Positions 43,440-55,789 of a stretch of 64,000 nucleotides of DNA are shown here, in pieces. This DNA is from Topomyia yanbarensis. Its lineage: Eukaryota > Arthropoda > Insecta > Diptera > Culicidae. The stretch spans positions 63,022,549 through 63,086,548 of the forward strand of contig NC_080672.1 of the NCBI RefSeq assembly GCF_030247195.1, given 5' to 3'. The stretch's first letter is position 1, and every line of letters begins with the position of its first letter. The translations under genes were made by a program, and so were the position numbers. The notes under the pieces were generated by a model. The model ran no database searches, was not told the DNA's origin, and worked only from the letters and a program-made list of their open reading frames with translations.

Positions 43440-46400
43440 TTTTAATCAATTTCGAATTTGTCTTTGAATCTCATGAATCATCTAGAATCTTCCTGAATGT
43501 CCTAGAAACTTCTTGAATCTTCTTAAATCTTCTTGAATCTTCTTGAATTTTCTTGAATCTTCTTGAATCTTCTTGAATCTTCTTTAATCTTTTTGAACCC
43601 TCTTGAATCTTCTTCGATCTCCTTGAATCTTCTTGAATCGTGTTGAATCTTCCTGAATCTTCTTGACTCTTCATGGATCTTCTTGAATTTTTTTGGATCT
43701 TTTTGAATCTTCTTGAATCGTTTTGAATATTCTTAAATCTTCTTGAATCTTCTTGAATATTTATGCATCTTTATGAATCTTAATGAATCTTTATAAATCT
43801 TAGTAAATCTTCTTGAATCTTTTTGAACCCTCTTGAATCTTCTTCAATCTCCTTGAATCTTCTTGAATCGTGTTGAATCTTCCTGAATCTTCTTGAATTT
43901 TTTTGGATCTTTTTGAATCTTCTTCAATCTCCTTGAATCTTCTTGAATCGTGTTGAATCTTCCTGAATCTTCTTGAATCTTTATGGATCTTCTTGAATTC
44001 TTTTGGATCTTTTTGAATCTTCTTGAATCTTCTTGAATCTTCTTGGATCTTCTTGAATCTTTATGAATCTTTATGAATCTTAGTAAATCTTCTCGAATCT
44101 TCTTGAATCTTCTTGAATCTTCTTGAATCTTCTTGAATCTTCTTGAATCTTCTTGAATCTTCTTGAATCTTCTTGAATCTTCTTGAATCTTCTTGAATCT
44201 TCTTGAATCTTCTTGAATCTTCTTGAATCTTCTTGAATCTTCTTGAATCTTCTTGAATCTTCTTGAATCTTCTTGAATCTTCTTGAATCTTCTTGAATCT
44301 TCTTGAATCTTCTTGAATCTTCTTGAATCTTCTTGAATCTTCTTGAATCTTCTTGAATCTTCTTGAATCTTCTTGAATCTTCTTGAATCTTCTTGAATCT
44401 TCTTGAATCGTGTTGAATCTTCCTGAATCTTCTTGAATTTTTTTGGATCTTTTTGAATCTTCTTCAATCTCCTTGAATCTTCTTGAATCGTGTTGAATCT
44501 TCCTGAATCTTCTTGAATCTTTATGGATCTTCTTGAATTCTTTTGGATCTTTTTGAATCTTCTTGAATCTTCTTGAATCTTCTTGGATCTTGTTGGATCT
44601 TCTTGAATCTTTATGAATCTTTATGAATCTTAGTAAATCTTCTCGAATCTTCTTGAATCTTCTTGAATCTTCTTGAGTCTTCTTGAATCTTCTTGAATCT
44701 TCTTGAATCTTCTTGAATCTTCTTGAATCTTCTTGAATCTTCTTGAATCTTCTTGAATCTTCTTGAATCTTCTTGAATCTTCTTGAATCTTCTTGAATCT
44801 TCTTGAATCTTCTTGAATCTTCTTGAATCTTCTTGAATCTTCTTGAATCTTCTTGAATCTTCTTGAATCTTCTTGAATCTTCTTGAATCTTCTTGAATCT
44901 TCTTGAATCTTCTTGAATCTTCTTGAATCTTCTTGAATCTTCTTGGATCTTCTTGAATCTTCTTGAATCTTCTTAAATCGTTTTGAATCTTTTCGCATCT
45001 TCTTAAATCTTCTCGAATCTTCTTGAATCTTCTTGAATCTTCTTGAATCTTCTTGAATCTTCTTGAATCTTCTTGAATCTTCTTGAATCTTCTTGAATCT
45101 TCTTGAATCTTCTTGAATCTTCTTGAATCTTCTTGAATCTTCTTGAATCTTCTTGAATCTTCTTGAATCTTCTTGAATCTTCTTGAATCTTCTTGAATCT
45201 TCTTGAATCTTCTTGAATCTTCTTGAATCTTCTTGAATCTTCTTGAATCTTCTTGAATCTTCTTGAATCTTCTTGAATCTTCTTGAATCTTCTTGAATCT
45301 TCTTGAATCTTCTTGGATCTTCTGGAATCTTCTTGAATCTTCTTAAATCGTTTTGAATCTTTTCGCATCTTCTTAAATCTTCTCGAATCTTCTTGAATCT
45401 TCTTGAATCTTCTTGAATCTTCTTGAATCTTCTTGAATCTTCTTGAATCTTCTTGAATCTTCTTGAATCTTCTTGAATCTTCTTGAATCTTCTTGAATCT
45501 TCTTGAATCTTCTTGAATCTTCTTGAATCTTCTTGAATCTTCTTGAATCTTCTTGAATCTTCTTGAATCTTCTTGAATCTTCTTGAATCTTCTTGAATCT
45601 TCTTGAATCTTCTTGAATCTTCTTGAATCTTCTTGAATCTTCTTGAATCTTCTTGAATCTTCTTGAATCTTCTTGAATCTTCTTGAATCTTCTTGAATCT
45701 TCTTGAATCTTCTTCAATCATCTTGAATCTTCTTGAATCTTCTTGAATCTTCTTGAATCTTCTTGAATCTTCTTGAATCTTCTTGAATCTTCTTGAATCT
45801 TCTTGAATCTTCTTGTATCTTTTTGAATCTTCTTGAATCTTCTTGAATCTTCTTGAATCTTCTTGAATCTTCTTGAATCTTCTTGAATCTTCTTGAATCT
45901 TCTTGAATCTTCTTGAATCTTCTTGAATCTTCTTGAATCTTCTTGAATCTTCTTGAATCTTCTTGAATCTTCTTGAATCTTCTTGAATCTTCTTGAATCT
46001 TCTTGAATCTTCTTGAATCTTCTTGAATCTTCTTGAATCTTCTTGAATCTTCTTGAATCTTCTTGAATCTTCTTGAATCTTCTTGAATCTTCTTGAATCT
46101 TCTTGAATCTTCTTGAATCTTCTTGAATCTTCTTGAATCTTCTTGAATCTTCTTGAATCTTCTTGAATCTTCTTGAATCTTCTTGAATCTTCTTGAATCT
46201 TCTTGAATCTTCTTGAATCTTCTTGAATCTTCTTGAATCTTCTTGAATCTTCTTGAATCTTCTTGAATCTTCTTGAATCTTCTTGAATCTTCTTGAATCT
46301 TCTTGAATCTTCTTGAATCTTCTTGAATCTTCTTGAATCTTCTTGAATCTTCTTGAATCTTCTTGAATCTTCTTGAATCTTCTTGAATCTTCTTGAATCT

Positions 46401-49400
46401 TCTTGAATCTTCTTGAATCTTCTTGAATCTTCTTGAATCTTCTTGAATCTTCTTGAATCTTCTTGAATCTTCTTGAATCTTCTTGAATCTTCTTGAATCT
46501 TCTTGAATCTTCTTGAATCTTCTTGAATCTTCTTGAATCTTCTTGAATCTTCTTGAATCTTCTTGAATCTTCTTGAATCTTCTTGAATCTTCTTGAATCT
46601 TCTTGAATCTTCTTGAATCTTCTTGAATCTTCTTGAATCTTCTTGAATCTTCTTGAATCTTCTTGAATCTTCTTGAATCTTCTTGAATCTTCTTGAATCT
46701 TCTTGAATCTTCTTGAATCTTCTTGAATCTTCTTGAATCTTCTTGAATCTTCTTGAATCTTCTTGAATCTTCTTGAATCTTCTTGAATCTTCTTGAATCT
46801 TCTTGAATCTTCTTGAATCTTCTTGAATCTTCTTGAATCTTCTTGAATCTTCTTGAATCTTCTTGAATCTTCTTGAATCTTCTTGAATCTTCTTGAATCT
46901 TCTTGAATCTTCTTGAATCTTCTTGAATCTTCTTGAATCTTCTTGAATCTTCTTGAATCTTCTTGAATCTTCTTGAATCTTCTTGAATCTTCTTGAATCT
47001 TCTTGAATCTTCTTGAATCTTCTTGAATCTTCTTGAATCTTCTTGAATCTTCTTGAATCTTCTTGAATCTCTTGAATCTTCTTGAATCTTCTTGAATCTT
47101 CTTGAATCTTCTTGAATCTTCTTGAATCTTCTTGAATCTTCTTGAATCATCTTGAATCTTCTTGAATCTTCTTGAATCTTCTTGAATCTTCTTGAATCTT
47201 CTTGAATCTTCTTGAATCTTCTTGAATCTTCTTGAATCTTCTTGAATCTTCTTGAATCTTCTTGAATCTTCTTGAATCTTCTTGAATCTTCTTGAATCTT
47301 CTTGAATCTTCTTGAATCTTCTTGAATCTTCTTGAATCTTCTTGAATCTTCTTGAATCTTCTTGAATCTTCTTGAATCTTCTTGAATCTTCTTGAATCTT
47401 CTTGAATCTTCTTGAATCTTCTTGAATCTTCTTGAATCTTCTTGAATCTTCTTGAATCTTCTTGAATCTTCTTGAATCTTCTTGAATCTTCTTGAATCTT
47501 CTTGAATCTTCTTGAATCTTCTTGAATCTTCTTGAATCTTCTTGAATCTTCTTGAATCTTCTTCAATCTTCTTCAATCATCTTGAATCTTCTTGAATCTT
47601 CTTGAATCTTCTTGAATCTTCTTGAATCTTCTTGAATCTTCTTGAATCTTCTTGAATCTTCTTGAATCTTCTTGTATCTTTTTGAATCTTCTTGAATCTT
47701 CTTGAATCTTCTTGAATCTTCTTGAATCTTCTTGAATCTTCTTGAATCTTCTTGAATCTTCTTGAATCTTCTTGAATCTTCTTGAATCTTCTTGAATCTT
47801 CTTGAATCTTCTTGAATCTTCTTGAATCTTCTTGAATCTTCTTGAATCTTCTTGAATCTTCTTGAATCTTCTTGAATCTTCTTGAATCTTCTTGAATCTT
47901 CTTGAATCTTCTTGAATCTTCTTGAATCTTCTTGAATCTTCTTGAATCTTCTTGAATCTTCTTGAATCTTCTTGAATCTTCTTGAATCTTCTTGAATCTT
48001 CTTGAATCTTCTTGAATCTTCTTGAATCTTCTTGAATCTTCTTGAATCTTCTTGAATCTTCTTGAATCTTCTTGAATCTTCTTGAATCTTCTTGAATCTT
48101 CTTGAATCTTCTTGAATCTTCTTGAATCTTCTTGAATCTTCTTGAATCTTCTTGAATCTTCTTGAATCTTCTTGAATCTTCTTGAATCTTCTTGAATCTT
48201 CTTGAATCTTCTTGAATCTTCTTGAATCTTCTTGAATCTTCTTGAATCTTCTTGAATCTTCTTGAATCTTCTTGAATCTTCTTGAATCTTCTTGAATCTT
48301 CTTGAATCTTCTTGAATCTTCTTGAATCTTCTTGAATCTTCTTGAATCTTCTTGAATCTTCTTGAATCTTCTTGAATCTTCTTGAATCTTCTTGAATCTT
48401 CTTGAATCTTCTTGAATCTTCTTGAATCTTCTTGAATCTTCTTGAATCTTCTTGAATCTTCTTGAATCTTCTTGAATCTTCTTGAATCTTCTTGAATCTT
48501 CTTGAATCTTCTTGAATCTTCTTGAATCTTCTTGAATCTTCTTGAATCTTCTTGAATCTTCTTGAATCTTCTTGAATCTTCTTGAATCTTCTTGAATCTT
48601 CTTGAATCTTCTTGAATCTTCTTGAATCTTCTTGAATCTTCTTGAATCTTCTTGAATCTTCTTGAATCTTCTTGAATCTTCTTGAATCTTCTTGAATCTT
48701 CTTGAATCTTCTTGAATCTTCTTGAATCTTCTTGAATCTTCTTGAATCTTCTTGAATCTTCTTGAATCTTCTTGAATCTTCTTGAATCTTCTTGAATCTT
48801 CTTGAATCTTCTTGAATCTTCTTGAATCTTCTTGAATCTTCTTGAATCTTCTTGAATCTTCTTGAATTTTCTTGAATCTTCTTGAATCTTCTTGAATCTT
48901 CTTGAATCTTCTTGAATCTTCTTGAATCTTCTTGAATCTTCTTGAATCTTCTTGAATCTTCTTGAATCTTCTTGAATCTTCTTGAATCTTCTTGAATCTT
49001 CTTGAATCTTCTTGAATCTTCTTGAATCTTCTTGAATCTTCTTGAATCTTCTTGAATCTTCTTGAATCTTCTTGAATCTTCTTGAATTTTCTTGAATTTT
49101 CTTGAATCTTCTTGAATTTTCTTGAATCTTCTTGAATCTTCTTGAATCTTCTTGAATCTTCTTGAATCTTCTTGAATCTTCTTGAATCTTCTTGAATCTT
49201 CTTGAATCTTCTTGAATCTTCTTGAATCTTCTTGAATCTTCTTGAATCTTCTTGAATCTTCTTGAATCTTCTTGAATCTTCTTGAATCTTCTTGAATCTT
49301 CTTGAATCTTCTTGAATCTTCTTGAATCGTGTTGAATCTTCCTGAATCTTCTTGAATCTTCTTATTTTTTTAATCTTTTTGAATCTTTTTTAAATCTTCT

Positions 49401-49650
49401 CGAACTTTTTTGAATCTTCTTGAATCTTCTCGGATCTTCTTGAATCTTTTTGCATCTTCTTAAATCTTCTTGAATCTTCTTGAGACTTGTTGAATATTTT
49501 TGAATCTTCTTGAATCTTCTTCAATGTGTTTGAATCTTTTAGAATCTTCTTGAAGCTTTCTTAATCTTTCTGAACCTTCCCAAAATCTTCATGAATGTTT
49601 TGAATTTTCATAAAGCTCCTGGAATCTTTTTGAATTTTCTTCGATTTCTT
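43440..49650. repeat. 10-bp satellite TCTTGAATCT, 6.2 kb
   Basis: About 620 units of TCTTGAATCT. The core (about 44100-49320) is almost perfect; both edges are full of variants. Nested duplications are visible: a 540-bp repeat (43861 and 44401 onward), a ~360-bp repeat (44981 and 45341 region), and an 1859-bp displacement (45711 and 47570; 45811 and 47670). Because 10 is not a multiple of 3 and the minus strand has no stop in any phase, the minus strand is open in every frame and reads as a 10-residue EDSRRFKKIQ repeat. This is not a gene. Confidence 0.97.
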
Positions 49651-52117
49651 GATTAGGGCCCTGGGTGGAAATCGTGTGATAAAAATCAATTTGTTTATAA
49701 TTTTTAACTCTTTCCACCATCAGATGAAGTATTCAAATCACGGAAACCCCTCCAATTACGTGTTGTATTCGGCAAATGTTGTGCACTCCGCTTCATTTCA
49801 CCGCTGCTGCCACAGTTAGTACATGACATTTACAGGCGTAATTCCTTACAATTTGCTAATCCACAGATCATTCCCCACACTCAAAACGGTGACAGCGCCA
49901 GCGAAGTTCATCTCATTATTACCATCTCCGTCGTCATTACAGCAACAGAAACATCAACCGTTTTGCTATAGGTACTGGGTGGGAGGCCATTAAGCGTGGA
50001 TTCTAATTTTCTCGTTTAGATGCCTGTCACCTTGAGTGACAGGGGGCCACAACGGTTTGCGGTCGTGAGAATTCAAAACTGACTCCTGCTAGTGTTGGCG
50101 CAATAGGCGGCTCAAGTCTCAAAGTTTCTCGCAAACGCTTCCTTTCCAACGAACGTCCGTTATGTATTATTATAAGTTGAACAGTCAGCGTATTTGGTTA
50201 CGATTCGAATGGAGCTTTTGCAAGGGGCGGGAATAATTTGAACGTCAACCACTTTCATAGTCAGTCGAGGGTCTGTTTACGAAGGATTGATTTAATGAGA
50301 TTTAGGATTTGCAGTTTCGTGTTTCAAATCATGGAAAATAATAATTTTCCGTGAAAGGGATCATTAAAAATAAACATTTTCCAACAAATAACTTCCAAGA
50401 ATAGAACTCAAAAACAGACCTCTTTTAAGTGATTTTAAAAGAAAAGAAAAGACGAAAACAAACATCACAATCGATAAATCATTCATATCATACAATGAAC
50501 AAAGTTTCCCCGGAAGCTGGAAACTCATAAATTTCCCGGAACGGTATGACGAATTGGTTCGGATGTGTTTATGTGGGTACGTAACCGTACGAAAGCCGCA
50601 TCCCCGTGTCAAATGAACCGTAAAGCACTCAAATCGGATGGCTTCCGTACAATTCGATTGTCACTCAACTTTTTGTCTATACCTATCCACGCACCGATCT
50701 GGAAAAGATTCCCGAAGGCAACTTTTACCCGTCTCATTGTAATCGAATGTTTCAACTTTTGATTGCTATCGCTGATGTGGAATAGAGAAACTTGAATCAT
50801 CAAATGAGTTGCAAAAAATAAAAACTTTCACAATAAAAATAGATATTCTCGTTGGATTGTTTTTCCTTCGATCTATGTTTTCCATCAATTCAAACGATTC
50901 CCGTCCACCTTCCGCACGCTGCTCGTGGTGAAGTGGGGAAACGAAGCTCCTTGTATTGAAATTTTCAACTGGAGCGGTAGGGGGAGAGTGGTAAACTTTT
51001 CACCTTTTCCATGATGAAACATCGACTTTCGTCCCCTTTACATATGCGTATCTCGGTGGATGGTTTTTGCTACGAGCGCAGAGTTCGCAAAACGAGAACT
51101 TCCAATAGTAGTTCTCCGAACATGACAAACCGATCGAAGGTCGAATCTGTTTTTTTTCTCTCTTCGGTTACTGTTCGTGAAGAAAAAGTTTCTATCCCAT
51201 CGCAGACACAATTTCCCTACAGCTAGATTGGATTGGAAAGATTGAATCTCTGTCACATATTTTATGCGGGAATCAATCCGGTCGACAAATCCTTTTTTGT
51301 TTGACCCCCGGCAAGTGGCAGCTCAGACGAAAGTTGTTGCATTTATGACGATCATAAAATGATAATAATCATCCACATTGTAAACGATGTCACGTACATC
51401 ATCATCATCGTCGTCGTTATCATTATCCAATCGCCAACAGGTAGGGAGGCACATCTTTATCGACAATGAAACGATGTGGAGGTCCCGCTCGACGGAGGTT
51501 TTGGCTAACCAGGAGAAGAAATTTTCTTTTCGACGGAAAGAAAGCGTATCTGGCTTGTTGTTTGTAGCTTTTGCCAGGCAGGAGCAGGAGATGTACTAAT
51601 CGCAACGACATCTAAGCAACAATGGAAAACAACAATGGCTTACAATTTGCTTACGTGTCCTGTCAGATGGGCTATCAACGGCAGAAGTTGACAGTTTCTT
51701 AGAAATTGATGTAAGAGAAGCTGGTTTAACATTAGGCAAGGATTACGAAACTGATGGAGATTGGAGCTCCTCGTTCTGAACGGATGGCGGGAAAGGTACA
51801 AGCTGTTTGAAATTTTGCATCATTGTTGCTCTGAACGGAATCTCGTTATTGGAAACTGTACAACACAGCCTTTAACTCACTTCTTTCCTTCAAAACAATC
51901 CTCTGAGCCCTGCGCTTTCTTTACTATTGCTAAATTGTCAGAGTATCCCCGGTTTTGGAGCAGCCCCAGTCGTAGTTAGAGCGTTTTGCTAGCGTTGTGA
52001 AACCGTGCAGGGCGTCGCACTTAAACAAAAACAAGATTTTGAGAACCGAAAACATATGTCCGCATTTTATGTGCAGAACTTAGTGTTGATGTCAGCTGAC
52101 ACGTGGTTTTCCAAATT
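49651..52117. other. Apparently unique sequence
   Basis: Mixed-composition DNA without TE ends. It includes a short ATC/GTC-type tract near 51397-51424. Frames up to 82 codons on either strand overlap and lack motifs. Confidence 0.3.
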
Positions 52118-52535
52118 TTAGTGAATGATTTTTACATTTCTAAGAAAAGAAATGTATAGAATTCGGTCAAACTTTCAAGATTTTTTCCGAGGCCAGGAGG
52201 GCCGAGTCTTATATACCAATCGACTCAGCTCGACGATTTGGGACAATGTCTGTGTATGTGTATGTAACGGACAAACTCTCATTCGTGTTTCTCAGCAATA
52301 GCTGAACCGATCTTATCCAAACCAATTTTAAATGAAATGGCTATCACCCAAACAAAACGCTGTTAAATTGTTTTTGATTCTGATGTTTAGTTTCCAAGAT
52401 ATGAATGTTTGAAGGTGCAAAAATAGCGTTTTTGCAGTTTTTTGAAATTTGCTGCCGAGATTGGCGACGTATCTAAACAATTTATATATTTTTAGAAAGC
52501 TTATACGAATCCCTTTCAAACGAACTATAGATCTG
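52118..52535 (+). repeat. GGGCCGAG repeat family type 1, copy 2
   Basis: Collinear with 7330-7748: hairpin ACATTTCTAAGAAAAGAAATGT region, AGGGCCGAGTCTTATATACC, ACTCAGCTCGACGATTTGGG, a short GT tract, GCTGAACCGATCTTATCC and AAGATATGAATGTTTGAA. Confidence 0.75.
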
Positions 52536-53088
52536 AAAACTGAAAACGGACTATTATCAAAAGAGATATTTCACATTAAATGCGGGCGAAAGATTTTTAT
52601 TATTTTCCATAGCCAGAAATAAGACCAAAAACATTCAATGTATGTTACTATGTTTTAATTGTCGCAAGGTTCTACTGTATCGATTTTGTTGGCTATTTTC
52701 GGCAAATTTGAGACTAAGAGAAACGAAAGCAATGAAATTGAAAGACGGATAAGTATTCTAGAGCGAATCAGTTATAAACTTAGAACGGAAAACTAGAACT
52801 AGGCAGGCTCATATGGGCATATGGGCATTCAATGTATTATTAGCGCCAAAACGGATAATTTTAGGTCAATAGTATCTACGGAGAATTTAAAGCATACAAT
52901 ATGCCCTTTCTTTTGGTATTGTGATTTTACTGATTAATCCCCCTCAGAGTGAACTATTTTCATAAATGTTCTTGGAAGTGATTGTATTGAAATAATGTCT
53001 TGTAGCTCTTACTTTTGCGAACAACTTTACTGAAGACATCAATTACATATTTCGAATACTTTAAAAGTTAAGGATTGTTGTTTATGGA
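52536..53088. other. Unassigned AT-rich sequence
   Basis: No repeat ends or coding signal. The satellite array starts abruptly at its right edge. Confidence 0.3.
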
Positions 53089-53553
53089 TCATCTTCTTGA
53101 ATCTTCTTGAATCTTCTTGAATCTTTTTGAATCTTCTTGAATCTTCTTGAATCTTCTTGAATCTTCTTGAATCTTCTTGAATCTTCTTGAATCTTCTTGA
53201 ATCTTCTTGAATCTTCTTGAATCTTCTTGAATCTTCTTGAATCTTCTTGAATCTTCTCGAATCTTCTTGAATCTTCTTGAATCTTCTTGAATCTTCTTGA
53301 ATCTTCTTGAATCTTCTTGAATCTTCTTGAATCTTCTTGAATCTTCTTGAATCTTCTTGAATCTTCTGAAATCTTCTTGAATCTTCTTGAATCTTCTTGA
53401 ATCTTCTTGAATCTTCTTGAATCTTCTTGAATCTTCTTGAATCTTCTTGAATCTTCTTGAATCTTCTTGAATCTTCTTGAATCTTCTTGAATCTTCTTGA
53501 ATCTTCTTAAATCTTCTTGAATCTTCTTGAATCTTCTTGAATCTTCTAATAAT
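53089..53553. repeat. 10-bp satellite TCTTGAATCT, second array (~46 units)
   Basis: Same unit and orientation as the 43440-49650 array, with few variants. It stops at an AATAAT tract joined directly to the 3' part of a GGGCCGAG type 2 element. The 172-codon minus-strand frame across it is again the EDSRRFKKIQ artefact. Confidence 0.95.
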
Positions 53554-53555
53554 AA

Positions 53556-53690
53556 TAATCTTGTAATAAGAATGAAATAGACATTTCCACAATGTTATAT
53601 TGAACATAATCAGCCATTAAATCATAGTTTGGATAAATGAAAAAGGCACAATTGCACCACTAGGTGGATTAAAACAGGTTTTGCCTTTCT
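53556..53690 (+). mobile_element. GGGCCGAG type 2 element, 3' end only
   Basis: AAGAATGAAATAGACATTTC, TTAAATCATAGTTTGG, then GGCACAATTGCACCACTAGG and TTAAAACAGG. It matches the 3' end of the fuller copy at 55667-55785 and, reversed, 63286-63410. The 5' part is replaced by the satellite. Confidence 0.65.
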
Positions 53691-54560
53691 CATATAAAGA
53701 AAGGCTATGCAATCACTGCAAAAATCGACTTTTTAACCGAGGCCCGGAGGGCTGACTGTCATACACTATTCGATTCAGTTCGTCGAGATCGGCAAATGTC
53801 TGTGTGTATGTATGTGTGTGTATGTGTGTGTGTCATTTAAACTCACACAATTTTCTCAGAGATGGCTGAACCGATTTTCGCAAACTTAGTTTCATCTGAA
53901 AGGTATAACGCACCCATAAGCTGCTATTGAATTTTTAGTTGATTCGACTTCCGGTTCCGTAGTTACGGGTTGAAGAGTGCGGTCACACAGCAAATTCCCA
54001 TATAAACTGGTACCACCATGATGTTCAAATGATGTAAAACATATCAAAATTGATGTAACATTGCTCTAGTTTGCGGGTCTGGATCACTAATGATCAATCA
54101 AAGCAGCTTTGACCACATTGGCCACCTATGACGGTTCATGACGCCCCCGGGGAACCCGCCAAGTTCCTAAGCCAATATCACACCCATTTCCCAACGAATT
54201 CTCTACCGATTTTTACAAACTTGATTTCAAGTGAAAGATACAGTAATACCATTGACTGCTGCTGAATTTCATTCGGTTCTGACTCTTGCTTCCGGAGTTA
54301 CAGGGGTGTTAGTAAGGATACACTGGACTTTCCCATACAAAACGGTACAATCGTAATACCTCAGAGGCTAAAAACTATTGAAATGGTCACCAAATTACTT
54401 CTAATCGCAGATCTAGATCACTGATTGCCAATCAAACATTCTTTGAATATAATAATAATATGTTCACTATCGACGATTCCGGAAGTCCGGAATTCCGGGC
54501 ATATTCCACAATTAAAGTCACATCGGTTCTTCGGTGATGACTGAACCGATTTTCTCAAAC
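53678..54560 (+). mobile_element. GGGCCGAG type 2 element, copy with internal repeats
   Basis: Begins with the hairpin GCCTTTCT...AGAAAGGC, then ACCGAGGCCCGGAGGGC, CAGTTCGTCGAGATCGG and a GT-rich tract (53797-53831). It continues with ~330-bp internal units containing GGCTGAACCGATTTTC or a variant, GACTTCCGGTTCCG, GAGTTAC and GATCAATCAAAG. The second unit starts near 54200 and a third near 54530. It fades out at 54560. Non-coding. Confidence 0.6.
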
Positions 54561-54865
54561 CAAGTCTCAAATGGAAGGCAAAATATGCAGTTGAGCATTG
54601 CGTCGCCGCCCCTCCCCCGCCTTGCCCTTACACCTCCTTCCTTCATCACTCCCCTTCCTCTTGGACCATCCTCACGCCCGCATTTCCTTCATCCACCCCG
54701 TATACCGAAATAAGATGAGGGATTTATGACACATCCTCCACTTCCACTCTACTAACCCCCTATTCCTTCCACTTTCAAACCCATTCCACCAACATTTCAA
54801 AATATAATCACATGAAGATAACATTGAACTCATGCTGATTAAGCTAATTAAATAGTATTTTTTTG
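54561..54865. other. Pyrimidine-rich stretch
   Basis: A C/T-rich run (54607-54790, with CCGCCCCTCCCCCGCC) followed by AT-rich sequence. No gene or repeat ends. Confidence 0.35.
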
Positions 54866-55785
54866 TCTTTCTCATATAGAAAGGTTATGCGATTGCTCCA
54901 ACAACCGACTTTCAAACCGAGACCCGGAGGGCCGAGTCTCATATATCATTCGACTCAGTTCGCCGAGATCGCAAAATATCTGTGTTATGTATGTATGTGT
55001 ATATGTATGTGTGTATGTATGAATGTATGTATGTATGTATGTATGTATGTATGTATGTATGTATGTATGTATGTATGTATGTATGTATGTATGTGTGTGT
55101 ATGTGCGGATTGCGGTTACAAAACAAAATTTGTTGATTTGTCCACATCGGTTTCTAGGAATTTTCTGAACCGATTTTAAAAAACTTGATTTTAAATGAAA
55201 GGTCCATCAGCTGCTGTTGAATTTTGTGTGGATCCGAGTTCTGGTTCCTGAATTACAGGGTGATACGTACGATCACGCAGCAAATCTCGATTCTATCGAA
55301 TTCTGCGACGAATGTAAAAAGGTGAATTTTTTTTCCAAAATGTAAACACAACTGTTGAATTTGTATATCTAGGTCACCAACAGTCATTCAAAGTCTCTTT
55401 GGCCACACTGACCACCATCGACGGATCCGGAAGCATCCAAATTCAGAATAACGGTTATATTGGTTTCTCAAAAATGGCTAGAACGATTTGATCAACTTAG
55501 TCTCAAATAAAAGGTGTTGCGTCCCCGGAAACTGATATTTAATTCCATCTCCATCCGACTTCCAGCTCCGGAGTTACGGGTTGTGGAGTGCGATCACATA
55601 GAAAACTCCGATCAAACCGAAACCGCGATGAATGCAAAAAGGTGCTCTTATATATACTTACCAAGTGTAATAAGAATGAAAGACATTTCCATAATGTTAT
55701 ATTGTACGAACCAGCTATTAAATCATAGTTTGGAGAAATGAGAAAGGCACAATTGCACCTCTAGGTGGATTAAAACAGGTTTTTA
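54866..55785 (+). mobile_element. GGGCCGAG type 2 element, fuller copy with expanded ATGT tract
   Basis: Hairpin TTTCTCATATAGAAAGG, GAGACCCGGAGGGCCGAG, CAGTTCGCCGAGATCG, then a (GTAT)n tract of about 110 bp (54990-55105) at the place where other copies have short GT runs. Two internal units and the 3' end AGAAAGGCACAATTGCACC follow. The ORFs over the tract (Met-Tyr-Val-Cys or His-Thr-Tyr-Ile repeats) are microsatellite artefacts. Confidence 0.7.
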
Positions 55786-55789
55786 TTTG

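Noticed and set aside
43844..47576. Long minus-strand ORFs of 207, 363 and 620 codons (EDSRRFKKIQ repeats)
   Set aside because: The 10-bp satellite unit has no stop in any minus-strand phase, so open frames are inevitable. There is no unique N or C terminus, splice context or variation pattern suggesting selection on protein.
43440..49650. CRISPR array or telomeric repeat
   Set aside because: Direct repeats have no spacers and the genome is eukaryotic; the 10-bp unit is not a known insect telomere motif (TTAGG).
53089..53607. 172-codon ORF with a non-repeat N terminus (MFNITLWKCLFHSYYK)
   Set aside because: The start lies in the adjacent mobile-element 3' end and runs into the satellite by chance.
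54863..55179. ORFs with Met-Tyr-Val-Cys and His-Thr-Tyr-Ile repeats
   Set aside because: Translations of a GTAT microsatellite inside a mobile element.
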